From positions 1 through 64,000 of the forward strand of contig NZ_BOSG01000004.1 of assembly GCF_018403225.1 (NCBI RefSeq): DNA of 64,000 nt, written 5' to 3'. The notes beneath the pieces are model-generated. The model ran no database searches. It saw only the letters and a program-made list of their open reading frames with translations, and had not been told where the DNA came from. Both the position numbers and the translations under genes were made by a program. The DNA comes from Paenibacillus sp. J23TS9. GTDB lineage: Bacteria > Bacillota > Bacilli > Paenibacillales > Paenibacillaceae. How positions within the stretch are numbered: the first letter of the stretch is position 1; each line of letters starts with the position of its first letter. Below, piece after piece: positions 44,503 to 53,936 of this stretch.

Positions 44503-45132
44503 TCAATCAAATACCGGAATACGCTGCGGATTCTTCAGAAGATCAAACATGAGCTTAATCTGTTCTTCGGTATTCCGGCTTTGTGAAAGCTCCGGCAGCT
44601 CATCTTTGCCAAAAAACGCTACGCCGCTGGTTTCCACTCCCTCCTGAGCTTTGCCGCCGATAATTTCGCAGTGAATAAACAGCTTGTACGCATGATAAGG
44701 AGCGGGCGGATTATGCTTGTGATTATCAAGCACAGCAAGCAGGCGCAGCGTCCTGACCTCATAACCCGACTCCTCTCTGACTTCTTTCACCGCAATTTCC
44801 GACGGGGAGAGCAGCAGATCGGCCCAGCCTCCAGGCAGTGACCACTCCCCTTCCTCTTTCTCTCTCACCAGCAGAATCCGATCATCCTGAATCACAACGC
44901 CGCGGATATCCACCTTTGGTGTAGCATAGCCATATTCGCCTGCGAAGAGGTCCAGCAGCTTGCTGCTCTCCACATCCGTGTATTGTCCCATGATCTCGAG
45001 ACTGAGCGCACGGAGCTGCTCATAGCGTTCCTTGTCATAAACATCTTTGGTATATGCCAGACCTGTCTGAGCAATCCCCTGAATTTGTTTGGCCCAATCC
45101 AGCCATTTTAACGTTGCTTCCATCGTGTGCAT
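44503..45132 (-). CDS. NUDIX hydrolase with N-terminal NUDIX_N-like domain
   Basis: About 209 aa. The N-terminal part (1-65) resembles the NUDIX_N domain found in Bacillus ADP-ribose/nucleoside-diphosphate hydrolases. The NUDIX box is GGWADLLLSPSEIAVKEVREESG, with catalytic Glu in REESG. It hydrolyses a nucleoside diphosphate linked to another group; the substrate is not known. The start is ATG 45132 (a TTG at 45144 lies in the ribosome-site region). It is divergent from the small gene at 45251, with a Fur-like box between. Confidence 0.85.
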   Translation of the reverse strand: MHTMEATLKWLDWAKQIQGIAQTGLAYTKDVYDKERYEQLRALSLEIMGQYTDVESSKLLDLFAGEYGYATPKVDIRGVVIQDDRILLVREKEEGEWSLPGGWADLLLSPSEIAVKEVREESGYEVRTLRLLAVLDNHKHNPPAPYHAYKLFIHCEIIGGKAQEGVETSGVAFFGKDELPELSQSRNTEEQIKLMFDLLKNPQRIPVFD

Positions 45133-45163
45133 GTTCCTCTCCAAAAAAAATTTATGTTTTTAT

Positions 45164-45178
45164 TGAGAAAGATTATCA
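45164..45178. promoter_or_regulatory. Fur-like box
   Basis: TGAGAAA-G-ATTATCA matches the 7-1-7 Fur consensus at 12 of 14 positions, with all seven right-hand bases perfect. It is immediately followed by TTGAGAATGAG. It lies between the NUDIX gene and a 52-aa gene. Confidence 0.6.
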
Positions 45179-45250
45179 TTGAGAATGAGTTTATGATACA
45201 ATGATTCTCAGAGAAGTAATTTACAATCAACGGTTAAGGAGTCGACGAGC

Positions 45251-45409
45251 ATGGTGAAAACATCGGCGCAATGCGCAGAGATGCGGATTGACGATTATTT
45301 GGATCTTCTGAATCTTGCAAAACAGCTGGGTGACATCCGATGGCAAAAGGAAATTATCCGCAAATTAGAACGGCTTAACGATAGACTGCAAACCCCTGCC
45401 CTGTACTAG
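45251..45409 (+). CDS. 52-aa protein downstream of a Fur-like box
   Basis: ATG at 45251 with AAGGAG 9 nt upstream; TAG at 45407-45409. The peptide starts MVKTSAQCAEMRIDDYLDLL and is mainly one charged helix (LNLAKQLGDIRWQKEIIRKLERLND). It does not match, by eye, the Fur-regulated basic proteins FbpA/FbpB of B. subtilis, but the size, helical charge and the Fur-like box 70 bp upstream suggest an iron-responsive small protein. No family recognised. Confidence 0.6.
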   Translation: MVKTSAQCAEMRIDDYLDLLNLAKQLGDIRWQKEIIRKLERLNDRLQTPALY

Positions 45410-45538
45410 AAGGAATGGTCCCCCTTTATATATAATCCATTCTACGCTCATTTGAAAAGACGGCACATCATGTCGTCTTTTTTTGCTGCCTTGATGTTGA
45501 AAAATATCGATTGCTGGCGAGTGACATGACCCAATGTG

Positions 45539-45566
45539 TTGATTTTTTTTAAGAGAATACTATAAA
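45539..45566 (+). promoter_or_regulatory. Promoter of the LCP gene
   Basis: TTGATT (45539-45544) and TATAAA (45561-45566), 16 bp apart, about 80 bp before the gene. Confidence 0.6.
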
Positions 45567-45644
45567 ATAGTTTAATAGTAGAAGAAAATTTTGTAAATTG
45601 TTGTCCAGCAGCTTGACCCATGACGAACCAAACAGGAGATTTAA

Positions 45645-46685
45645 ATGGAAAATCAAGAGCCGCAAAGGCTAACACGCCCCCGAAAAAGAAAGAAAAAGAA
45701 GCGCAAAGGAACCTGGCTGCTTATCACGCTTGTTTGCCTCCTACTCATAGCAGGAGCCGGTTACATATTCAGGAAACAAGCCGCATTACTCGCTTTTGAC
45801 ACCTTAATGAAAGATACCGTTACGGAAACATTAGATCAATCCTATGAAAAAATCGACGAAGAGGTTAAGCCGGATAAGGTTCAAAACCCGTTTTCCTTAC
45901 TCCTGCTTGGAACGGATGAACGCAAAAATGAACCTGGACGCTCCGATACGGTCATTTATTCTGTCGTACGCCCAGAGGATAGCAAGATTCTACTTATTTC
46001 TATACCACGAGATACATACACCGAGATTGCTGAAGAAAATAAGAAGAGCAAAATTAATGCCGCTTATGCGCGCGGAGGAATTAAACGAAGCGTGGATACG
46101 GTTGAAAATCTGGTTGGAAACAATGTCGACTTCTATGCCACCATTAACTTTCAAGGCTTAAAAGACGTGGTAGACAAGCTTGGCGGTGTGCATCTGCCGA
46201 TTACCAAGGTCATTGAAAACAAGCAGAAGATTCATGAGAAGCTGCGGATCGAGCCTAACAAATCAATTTATGACGGTGACGACGCACTAAGTTATGCCCG
46301 CTATCGTGAGGATTCTGATTTCAATCGAACCATGAGACATCGGGTTCTTATTGATGCCGTCATGGCCAGAGCGCTTGAGATCAAAAACATTACGAAAATC
46401 CCGGACCTGATCAAGGTCGCCGGAAGCAATTTCAAAACCAACATGAACTCCACGTTCATGATCGACTTGGCCAAATCCTTCTACGAAGGCAGCATGCCTA
46501 CCTTCAGCAACTATATGCTTAAAGGTAAAGGAGCTATGCGTGACTCCGTCTGGTATTACGATCCGGATCAGGAGGATATCGAATACATCCGTAAGCTGAT
46601 TACCAACTGGCATGATCCAAGCACGCCTGCAGACCAGCTGATGCAGCCATCGATGGAGGATGGTTCAAATGCCAGCGGCCAGTGA
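45645..46685 (+). CDS. LytR-CpsA-Psr (LCP) family ligase
   Basis: LCP enzymes transfer wall teichoic acids or other glycopolymers from undecaprenyl carriers to peptidoglycan, outside the membrane. The 346-aa protein has a very basic cytoplasmic N-terminus (RPRKRKKKKRKG), one membrane helix (about 23-42), and an LCP domain with LLLGTDER, RSDTVIYSV, ISIPRDTY, GGIKRSVDTVENL and YARYREDSDFNRTMRH. AACAGGAGAT precedes the ATG. Monocistronic, ending at 46714-46768. Confidence 0.92.
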   Translation: MENQEPQRLTRPRKRKKKKRKGTWLLITLVCLLLIAGAGYIFRKQAALLAFDTLMKDTVTETLDQSYEKIDEEVKPDKVQNPFSLLLLGTDERKNEPGRSDTVIYSVVRPEDSKILLISIPRDTYTEIAEENKKSKINAAYARGGIKRSVDTVENLVGNNVDFYATINFQGLKDVVDKLGGVHLPITKVIENKQKIHEKLRIEPNKSIYDGDDALSYARYREDSDFNRTMRHRVLIDAVMARALEIKNITKIPDLIKVAGSNFKTNMNSTFMIDLAKSFYEGSMPTFSNYMLKGKGAMRDSVWYYDPDQEDIEYIRKLITNWHDPSTPADQLMQPSMEDGSNASGQ

Positions 46686-46713
46686 ATGAAGGCAATACCG
46701 CTGTGATATGATT

Positions 46714-46768
46714 AAAAAAAAGGGCGTCTCCAGATCCGACTTGCGGAGTTCTGGAGATGCCCCTTTTA
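46714..46768. terminator. Bidirectional terminator
   Basis: GGGCGTCTCCAGATCC pairs with GGAGTTCTGGAGATGCCC; flanked by an A run on the left and TTTT on the right. Confidence 0.9.
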
Positions 46769-46783
46769 ACGTTGAAGCTTATT

Positions 46784-47170
46784 CTAACGGATACGTTTTC
46801 CAGTCCAGGAAGATATACCGCCCATTAGGTTATTCACTTCCGGAAAACCGCTCTTCAGCAGCATTTTAGATGCTTGCTTGCTTCTCATGCCGCTCTGGCA
46901 ATAAAGGAAAACATCGCTGTCCTTGGAGATTTCTGAAGCTCTGCTTCCAATTTGGGACAGTGGAATGTTCACAGCGCCCGGAATATGCCCTGATTTGAAT
47001 TCATGGACTTCCCGGACGTCAATCAGATGCTTCTGCTTGGACTCCTCCAACTTCTTGCGAAAGGGCTCGTCCCGAAGCTGTACAAGCCCTTTTACAGGAG
47101 CGAACATGCGGTAGAGCATCCATACGACGAAGAGTGCCAGTACGATATAAAATATGGTTGATGAAGTCAT
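46784..47170 (-). CDS. Membrane-anchored rhodanese domain protein
   Basis: A 128-aa protein with one N-terminal membrane helix (about 5-22) and a single rhodanese domain: IDVREVHEFKSGHIPGA and the active-site loop CQSGMRS with Cys at residue 91. It probably carries persulfide sulfur near the membrane. ATG 47170 follows AAGGGGATTATCT. Its promoter overlaps a CsoR/CstR-like palindrome, which points to control by persulfide or a metal. Confidence 0.88.
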   Translation of the reverse strand: MTSSTIFYIVLALFVVWMLYRMFAPVKGLVQLRDEPFRKKLEESKQKHLIDVREVHEFKSGHIPGAVNIPLSQIGSRASEISKDSDVFLYCQSGMRSKQASKMLLKSGFPEVNNLMGGISSWTGKRIR

Positions 47171-47219
47171 AGATAATCCCCTTTTCTTCTCTTGGAGCAA
47201 AAATATGTGTATGGTTTAA

Positions 47220-47235
47220 ATACCCCACAGGGTAT
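47220..47235. promoter_or_regulatory. CsoR/CstR-like operator
   Basis: ATACCC-CACA-GGGTAT, a perfect 6-4-6 dyad, resembles operators of the CsoR/RcnR/CstR family (A/T-rich ends, a C run opposite a G run). It sits 6 bp past the -10 of the rhodanese promoter, where binding would repress. Confidence 0.6.
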
Positions 47236-47241
47236 ATATAC

Positions 47242-47270
47242 AGCATAGTCCAGTCCTACTGAAAAGTCAA
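47242..47270 (-). promoter_or_regulatory. Rhodanese promoter
   Basis: On the minus strand TTGACT (47265-47270) and TATGCT (47242-47247) are separated by 17 bp. Confidence 0.65.
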
Positions 47271-47296
47271 CGGATGAACGTATTCTCATGCAAAAC

Positions 47297-47332
47297 AAAA
47301 AGCCGAACCGTAAATTACGGTTCGGCTTTTTT
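47297..47332 (-). terminator. odhAB terminator
   Basis: AAAAAGCCGAACCGTAAATTACGGTTCGGCTTTTTT, given as AGCCGAACCGTAA / TTACGGTTCGGCT with A and T runs. Confidence 0.92.
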
Positions 47333-47349
47333 CATATGATACCGAATGA

Positions 47350-48591
47350 TCAGCCTTCAAGCAGCAAAGATTCTGGATCTTCCAACAGTTCCTTAACCGT
47401 TACGAGGAAGCGGACGGCTTCACTGCCATCCACGATCCGGTGGTCATAAGACAACGCAATGTACATCATCGGACGGTTCTCCGAGCGTTCGGCGTCAATC
47501 GCTACCGGACGAAGCTGGATTTTATGCATACCTAGAATACCTACTTGCGGCGCATTCAGGATTGGTGTAGACATCAGGGAACCGAATGTACCACCATTCG
47601 TAATCGTGAAGGTGCCTCCTTGAAGCTCAGACAATGCCAGAGAGTTATTGCGTGCTTTCGAAGCAAGCGAAGCAATTTCCTTCTCGATTTCGGCAAATCC
47701 CAGACGATCCGCGTCACGAACGACCGGAACGACGAGACCTTCCTTCGCCGATACGGCGATGCCGATATCATAGTATTTCTTCACGATGATATCCTCACCG
47801 TCAATTTCAGCATTCAGATGCGGGAATTTCTTGAGCGCACCCACAACCGCCTTCGTAAAGAAGGACATGAAGCCCAAACCGATCTCATGCTTCTCTTTAA
47901 AAGCATCCTTACGGCGTTTGCGGACATCCATGATAGCCGTCATATCCACTTCATTGAAGGTTGTCAGCATCGCAGCAGTATGCTGTGCTTCAACCAGACG
48001 CTTCGCAATCGTTGCCCGGCGGCGGGACATGCGTGTGCGTTCAGCCGGTTTGCCTGGCTGGCTTACTTCAGCCGGTGCTGCTGCAGGGGCTGGAGCCGAT
48101 GGGCGCGGAGCCGGTGCTTCCGTGTGACTCTTCACGTTATCCTGGAAGATGCGTCCCTTCGGATCACGGTTAACCTGTTCCAGATCAATGCCTTGCTCAC
48201 GTGCAAGCTTGCGTGCTGCCGGTGATGCTGCGAGGTAAGAATCCCCTTCTTTTGCAGATTCAGCTGGTGCAGCCGTACTAGGAGCAGCTGGTGCTGGTGC
48301 TGCCTTCTCTTGTGCCTTCGGCTCTTCTTTGGCTGGAGCAGCTGCAGCCGCTTCACCACCTGCAGAAATTCTGCCCAGAACTTCGCCGATTTGAACGGTG
48401 TCACCATCATTTCTCAAAATCTTCTCGACCATGCCGGATTCCTCGGCACTGATTTCAAGATTGACCTTATCTGTTTCCAGCTCCAGAAGAACATCCCCCT
48501 GGTTAACTGCGTCCCCTTCTTTGACATGCCACTTAAAAATAGTTCCCTCTGTGATAGATTCACCCATTGCCGGTACTGTAATTTCGCTCAC
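47350..48591 (-). CDS. odhB: 2-oxoglutarate dehydrogenase E2 (dihydrolipoyl succinyltransferase)
   Basis: The 413-aa E2 core of the 2-oxoglutarate dehydrogenase complex passes the succinyl group to CoA. Domains: one lipoyl domain (1-77) with the lipoyl Lys K42 in ETDKVNLE, an Ala/Pro-rich linker, an E3-binding domain (about 118-152, [16 protein letters not shown]), a second linker and the acyltransferase domain with the catalytic [11 protein letters not shown] near the end. It starts 6 bp after the odhA stop. Confidence 0.96.
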   Translation of the reverse strand: MSEITVPAMGESITEGTIFKWHVKEGDAVNQGDVLLELETDKVNLEISAEESGMVEKILRNDGDTVQIGEVLGRISAGGEAAAAAPAKEEPKAQEKAAPAPAAPSTAAPAESAKEGDSYLAASPAARKLAREQGIDLEQVNRDPKGRIFQDNVKSHTEAPAPRPSAPAPAAAPAEVSQPGKPAERTRMSRRRATIAKRLVEAQHTAAMLTTFNEVDMTAIMDVRKRRKDAFKEKHEIGLGFMSFFTKAVVGALKKFPHLNAEIDGEDIIVKKYYDIGIAVSAKEGLVVPVVRDADRLGFAEIEKEIASLASKARNNSLALSELQGGTFTITNGGTFGSLMSTPILNAPQVGILGMHKIQLRPVAIDAERSENRPMMYIALSYDHRIVDGSEAVRFLVTVKELLEDPESLLLEG

Positions 48592-48597
48592 TGCCTG

Positions 48598-51474
48598 CTA
48601 CCTCCCCAGTGCGATGTTATGCTTAATAGATTTTTGGTTCAATGCCGTAGATACGATTTGTTGTTGTTCAAAGCTGTGTATCTGTTGGAAGCCGCTGGCG
48701 GTACTCGAACGTTCCGGACGACCGTTGTAATTTACTGGCGTACCTTGCGGGGCCACTTTACGGAGATGAGGCTCGATATAACGCCAAGCACCCATGTTTT
48801 CCGGTTCTTCCTGTACCCACAATATTTCCTTAACATTTGTAAAACGTGCGAGAATCTCACGAACTTCTTGTTCAGGGAACGGATAAAGCTGCTCTACACG
48901 GAGGATATGCAGCCAATCTTTCGCTTCTTCTTCTTTATCGAGTGCTTCCTCAAGCTCCACGGCAATTTTACCGCTGCAGAGAACCAGGCGCTCAACACGC
49001 TCAGGATTTCCGCCAAGACCTTGTTGTTCAAGCACACGCTTGAAGTGTCCTTCGCTAAGCTCCTGCCCGTTTGATGCAACACGCGTATTACGGATGAGGC
49101 TTTTCGGCGACATCACGATCAGCGGGCGTGCATCTTCACTTTCGGTCAATGCTGCCTGACGGCGAAGCAAGTGGAAGTACTGAGCCGCACTGGACAGATT
49201 GACAACAGTAAAGTTCTCTTCGCCGCCAAGCTGCAGGAAACGTTCCAGACGTGCACTGGAGTGCTCTGGTCCCTGTCCTTCATAACCGTGAGGAAGCAGC
49301 ATTACCAGACTTGATTTCTGTCCCCATTTGGAACGTCCAGCCGAAATGAACTGGTCCGTGATAACCTGCGCGCAGTTCGCGAAATCACCGAACTGGGCCT
49401 CCCAGATGACAAGCGTCTCTGGAGAATATACGTTGTATCCATATTCAAATCCGAGCACCGAAGCCTCGGATAACGGACTGTTGTAGATCGCAAAGGATGC
49501 CTTCGCCTGCGGAAGCTCGTGAATCGGGCAGAAGGTTGAACCGTTCTTCGTATCATGCAGCACCAGGTTACGGTGTGCGAACGTCGCACGTTCGGCATCC
49601 TGGCCTGTAAGACGAATCGGTTTACCGTCAGCGATAATGCTTGCGAAGGCCAGCGTTTCCGCTAGACTCCAGTCTACCTTTTCACCATCGTTTAATGCGG
49701 ATTCGCGGCGTTCCAGAATACGCTGCAGCTTCGGATAGACATTGAAGTCAGCGGGACGCTTCAGCAGATCCGTATTGATTTCACGCAGCGTGTTCAGTGG
49801 CACACCCGTCTTAATCGCCTTGATCCGGTCTTCAGCAGGTGTTTGCTGATGAGAATTCGCCGGCTCCTGCTCCAGATCCTTAATCTTGTCGTAAGCATCC
49901 TTCATGCGGTTTTGAACCTGCTGGATCATATCATTGGACTGCTCTTTATTCACCACGCCTTTTTGGTTCAGTACATCTGCATAGATGCTGACAACACGAG
50001 GGTGGCTCTTCACTTTGTTATAAATGAGCGGCTGCGTTGTATCCGGATCATCCGTTTCATTATGACCATATCGGCGGTAGCCGACCAGATCAATCAGGAA
50101 GTCCTTCTTAAATTTATTGCGGTATTCGCTCGCAAGGCGGATGGCGGAAATACATGCTTCCGGATCATCAGCATTCACATGGACGATCGGAATCTCGTAG
50201 CCCTTCGCCAGGTCACTGGCGTAATGAGTCGAACGGGAATCCCGGCTTTCGGTCGTGAAACCGATGTTGTTGTTGGCGATGATATGGATCGTACCGCCAT
50301 TTTGGAAGCCAGGAAGCTTGTTGAAGTTCAGTGTTTCCGCCACAATGCCTTCGCCAGGGAAGGCGGAGTCGCCGTGAATCAGAACTGTCGCAGCCTTGTT
50401 CACATCCTGCTGCGGATAGCCTGGCTGTGTGCGATCTTCCTGCGCTGCGCGGGCAAAGCCTTCAACAACCGGATTTACAAATTCAAGGTGACTCGGGTTA
50501 TTGGCAAGCGTAATCCGGGTCTGCACGACACTGCCATCCTTCAGGACACGTTTGGCGCCCAGATGGTATTTCACGTCGCCGGTCCAGCCGAAGTTGATGC
50601 CCATCGAGCCTTCCGAAGGGAACAGCTTCTTGTTTGGCGAATGGTGGAATTCAGAGAAAATCTTATCGTATGGCTTGCCGAGTACATGAGCAAGAACATT
50701 CAAACGGCCGCGGTGTGCCATACCCATCAGGATATGCTCTGCGCCTTCGTCGGACATGATGCGCACCATTTCGTCAAGCATTGGAACCAGCACGTCATTA
50801 CCTTCAATAGAGAAGCGTTTCTGCCCTACAAAGGTACGGTGCAGGAATTCCTCGAACTGCTCAACTTCGATCAGTCTCTCAAGGAGGTTCGTTTTCTCCG
50901 ACTCACTCAGTGGAGCAGGGAAAATTCCGCTTTCGACATGACGGTTCAGCCATACGCGCTCTTCCGTATCATGCACATGGCTGAATTCAAAGGCAATGGT
51001 TCCTGTATATGTTTGACGCAGCTTCTGGATGGCTTCCCAACCGGTTCTAACATTCTCAGGCGCCCCGTCCCAGATCAGGGATGCAGGGAAAGCCGTCAGA
51101 TCGGACTGACTCAGTCCGTATTGTTCAGGTTCAAGTATGCGTGTGTCCGGCTTCGGAATGATGCCGAGTGGATCGATGTCTGCTGCCAGATGGCCGTATG
51201 CACGGATATTCCATACAAGCTTGCCGGCATCCACACCCTTCTTCAGCATGCTGCTGTCGATTGGCGCGCTGGCGGATGCTGCGTTTACCGGTGCCAGTGC
51301 AGCCGGCGCAATTGGAGGTGCGCCCCACATCTGAAACACTTTGCGGAACGTTTCATCCACAGAATCAGGATCTTTCACGTAACGTTCATACTGTTCCTGA
51401 ACATATCCCAGGTTGGGGCCGTAGTAGTTTTCCCAGGCTCCCTGCGTTTGTGTGTCATTCTTATTGGTTATCAT
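48598..51474 (-). CDS. odhA: 2-oxoglutarate dehydrogenase E1
   Basis: The 958-aa thiamin-diphosphate enzyme decarboxylates 2-oxoglutarate and reductively succinylates OdhB in the TCA cycle. The N-terminus ENYYGPNLGYVQEQYERY is the short E2-interacting motif of the family. The middle has LMGMAHRGRLNVLAHVLGKP and HGDSAFPGEGIV (ThDP region) and the C-terminus has LPHGYEGQGPEHSSARLERFLQ. The length is normal. E3 (lipoamide dehydrogenase) is not in the window. A few bases separate it from odhB, so they form one operon. Confidence 0.96.
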   Translation of the reverse strand: MITNKNDTQTQGAWENYYGPNLGYVQEQYERYVKDPDSVDETFRKVFQMWGAPPIAPAALAPVNAASASAPIDSSMLKKGVDAGKLVWNIRAYGHLAADIDPLGIIPKPDTRILEPEQYGLSQSDLTAFPASLIWDGAPENVRTGWEAIQKLRQTYTGTIAFEFSHVHDTEERVWLNRHVESGIFPAPLSESEKTNLLERLIEVEQFEEFLHRTFVGQKRFSIEGNDVLVPMLDEMVRIMSDEGAEHILMGMAHRGRLNVLAHVLGKPYDKIFSEFHHSPNKKLFPSEGSMGINFGWTGDVKYHLGAKRVLKDGSVVQTRITLANNPSHLEFVNPVVEGFARAAQEDRTQPGYPQQDVNKAATVLIHGDSAFPGEGIVAETLNFNKLPGFQNGGTIHIIANNNIGFTTESRDSRSTHYASDLAKGYEIPIVHVNADDPEACISAIRLASEYRNKFKKDFLIDLVGYRRYGHNETDDPDTTQPLIYNKVKSHPRVVSIYADVLNQKGVVNKEQSNDMIQQVQNRMKDAYDKIKDLEQEPANSHQQTPAEDRIKAIKTGVPLNTLREINTDLLKRPADFNVYPKLQRILERRESALNDGEKVDWSLAETLAFASIIADGKPIRLTGQDAERATFAHRNLVLHDTKNGSTFCPIHELPQAKASFAIYNSPLSEASVLGFEYGYNVYSPETLVIWEAQFGDFANCAQVITDQFISAGRSKWGQKSSLVMLLPHGYEGQGPEHSSARLERFLQLGGEENFTVVNLSSAAQYFHLLRRQAALTESEDARPLIVMSPKSLIRNTRVASNGQELSEGHFKRVLEQQGLGGNPERVERLVLCSGKIAVELEEALDKEEEAKDWLHILRVEQLYPFPEQEVREILARFTNVKEILWVQEEPENMGAWRYIEPHLRKVAPQGTPVNYNGRPERSSTASGFQQIHSFEQQQIVSTALNQKSIKHNIALGR

Positions 51475-51764
51475 CGCTAAAGTGATACCTCCGCCTTGAT
51501 TTTTTAATAGTCATATAGAATGAGTTGTTCTTCGAACCATTCTTCTATGCGTTGGACGGAAATCTGAAAAAATGATTCTTGTAAGCCGTTTCACCATAAA
51601 TGAAAGCGGCTCAACTTCTATTATAAACATATCTTCTCCATACCTGAAATAACCATTTAATATAGTTATGATCTAAAAAACAGATCAATCAGGACAAAAG
51701 GGCATTTTACATATGAAAATGTTTACAACACGGGTCAGATCTTCAATAAAACTTATAGGTTTCT

Positions 51765-52649
51765 TTAATCTTCAAAAAGCGTCAATTGATCGGGTGGCAG
51801 CTCGGGAGCATCCAAATCTAATAAATTCATCAGCTGTATGGCATTACCCGCAGCATCACCGCCGGAGTTATTATTAAATATGACCCAGCAGTTCTGGGTC
51901 GACTCGAGTAATTTGCTAATATTTCCCTTCCATTCCAAAAGTTCTTGTTCATTGTACCGGTACAGGTATCTGACCTCCCGCCAATTGGGCTGTCCGCTCG
52001 AATGCCAACCGGCTGCATTCCGGCCATGAAGGCGGACGAGTGTAAAATCGTCTCGAGTCGGTTCAAGAATCATCGGTACGGACCCTTCACCTGCCTGCGG
52101 TTCATCGCAAATCGAATGAATCCAGCCTTCCTCCCTCATAAAAGCGAGTGTCTTGTCCATCATTTCCCCATGGAACCAGCTTTGATGCCGAAATTCGAGA
52201 GCCAGCGGAAATCCGTCCATCCATTCCCGGGTTCTGCGCAGCATTTCAACATGCTTCCGATCACAATCAAACCATGGCGGATACTGAAACAATATCGCCC
52301 TCAGCTTGCCCGCCTTTTGCATCTCTTCTGCCGACTCCCGGAAAGCCTGAAACATGGACCTGGTGTCCGCAAAGGGAATTTTCCCACGGGCATGTCCCGT
52401 CATTCCCTGATATGCTTTGACAATGAAACCGAAGGAACCGGGCGTTTGTTCGCTCCATTTTTGCATTCTTTCCGGTGAAGGAACAGCATAAAAGGAGCTA
52501 TCAAGCTCCACAATCGGAAAGCGGTTGCTGTATACCTGAAGCTTTTCTCCCGCTTTGGTCCCTTTTGGATAAATTTCATCATGATCTCCCCAGCCCGAAA
52601 GGCCGATTTGAACATTTTTATCATCCAGCTCTGTATGATTCAACGGCAA
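51765..52649 (-). CDS. DUF72 family protein
   Basis: A 294-aa TIM-barrel-like DUF72 (YecE/YunF type) protein. Family features: IGLSGWGDHDEIYP near the start, NRFPIVELDSSFYAVP, FQYPPWF, LALEFRHQSWF and a NNNSGGDAAGNAIQLM stretch near the end. Biochemical function unknown. No signal peptide. It lies downstream of odhA and upstream of the arabinan operon end, with no clear link to either. Confidence 0.85.
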   Translation of the reverse strand: MPLNHTELDDKNVQIGLSGWGDHDEIYPKGTKAGEKLQVYSNRFPIVELDSSFYAVPSPERMQKWSEQTPGSFGFIVKAYQGMTGHARGKIPFADTRSMFQAFRESAEEMQKAGKLRAILFQYPPWFDCDRKHVEMLRRTREWMDGFPLALEFRHQSWFHGEMMDKTLAFMREEGWIHSICDEPQAGEGSVPMILEPTRDDFTLVRLHGRNAAGWHSSGQPNWREVRYLYRYNEQELLEWKGNISKLLESTQNCWVIFNNNSGGDAAGNAIQLMNLLDLDAPELPPDQLTLFED

Positions 52650-52870
52650 TCGACTCCATCATGTCTTAGTATGACCAACTATTTTCTTCCAATAACTTTA
52701 TTCCTCTATAATACCCTTTAACCTTAAACAGCCAAAATCCATCATAAAAAACGGAATTCATGTTATTTCACGCTCCGCTCAGTTCCTTCCAACATAAAGT
52801 CTCCTTCAGCAGTAGTATACATTTTATTTGCAAACAGTTCATATCAGCCGTTACGATGCATCAATTCATA

Positions 52871-52905
52871 AAAAAAGAGCCCGCTGTTTGGAAAGCGGAC
52901 TCTTT
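52871..52905 (-). terminator. Terminator of the arabinan operon
   Basis: AAAGAGCCCGCTGTTT and AAAGCGGACTCTTT form the hairpin; on the minus strand a run of T follows. It ends the operon after the GH43 gene. Confidence 0.85.
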
Positions 52906-52918
52906 GACCGGTATTTTC

Positions 52919-53893
52919 TTACTTCATTTCCTTAACCGATGCATCCGGAACCGGAACACCGAAGTCTGGCATCCCGTTCTTTTTCCAGGTAAACACCTGA
53001 GCTCTGGTATGACGGTTTGGATCATACAGCGGATCACCTGTAATTTCTTTATAATTGCGGGCATGATACACGATCACATCTTTTCCATCCTCCGAAACCG
53101 TAAAGCTGTTATGTCCTGGTCCATATTGACCATTTTCTTCCGATGTTTGGAATACGGGCTGAGGTGATTTCACCCAGGAGGCAGGATTCAGCAGGTCCGA
53201 CGATTCATCCGCATACAGCAGACCCATGCAATAGTTGTGATCTGTAGCACTGGCTGAATAGCTGATATAAATGCGCCCATTCCGCTTCAGAACCGCCGCT
53301 CCCTCATTGACTTTAAAACCAATGGCTTCCCATGGGTATTCCGGTGTCGAGATCATCACCTGCTCCCCCGTTAACGTCCACGGATTTCTCATGGCCGAGA
53401 TATACAGATTCGAATTCCCCCCGATTTCCGGATCCTTCTGCGCCCATACGTAGTACAGGACGTCCTGATGTTCAAATGTGGTTGCGTCCAGTGCGAACGA
53501 TTCCCATTTTGTACGAACCTGTCCCTTTTCAACCCATTGCCCTTCCATTGGATTGGCAGAGTCATTCTCCAGCACGTACATCCGATGATCGAACAGGCCT
53601 TCTTTTGTCTCCGTTGTCCGCGCAGCTGCAAAGTAGATGTACCATTTGCCGCTTATATAATGAAGCTCCGGCGCCCAAATATTCGCGCTGAGCGGGCCGC
53701 TGTCATATTTTCGCCATGCCACTACAGGCTCAGCTTCACCCAATCCCTGCAGGGTTCGGGATCTGCGAATCTCAATCCGGTCATACTCCGGCACGGAAGC
53801 TGTAAAATAGTAATAATGATCGCTGTGTTGATACACCCACGGGTCGGCTCGCTGCCATACGATAGGATTGTTGTATTCCTGGTTTGTATTCAT
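52919..53893 (-). CDS. GH43 family glycosidase, probably intracellular arabinofuranosidase
   Basis: A 324-aa five-bladed beta-propeller GH43 enzyme. The catalytic base D17 (RADPWVY), pKa-modulating D136 (LDATTF) and acid E197 (VNEGAAV) are present. No signal peptide, so it works on imported arabino-oligosaccharides; activity as arabinofuranosidase or exo-arabinanase is inferred from the operon. ATG 53893 follows AAAGGAGAAACC; the frame is open further but without a site. Last gene of the abf-araNPQ operon. Confidence 0.9.
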   Translation of the reverse strand: MNTNQEYNNPIVWQRADPWVYQHSDHYYYFTASVPEYDRIEIRRSRTLQGLGEAEPVVAWRKYDSGPLSANIWAPELHYISGKWYIYFAAARTTETKEGLFDHRMYVLENDSANPMEGQWVEKGQVRTKWESFALDATTFEHQDVLYYVWAQKDPEIGGNSNLYISAMRNPWTLTGEQVMISTPEYPWEAIGFKVNEGAAVLKRNGRIYISYSASATDHNYCMGLLYADESSDLLNPASWVKSPQPVFQTSEENGQYGPGHNSFTVSEDGKDVIVYHARNYKEITGDPLYDPNRHTRAQVFTWKKNGMPDFGVPVPDASVKEMK

Positions 53894-53936
53894 GTTGGTT
53901 TCTCCTTTATGTAGCACAGTTTTGTCTAATTGGAAA

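Noticed and set aside
49843..51480. 545-aa plus-strand ORF opposite odhA
   Set aside because: It is fully antisense to a well-supported odhA gene; its length reflects codon bias of the real gene.
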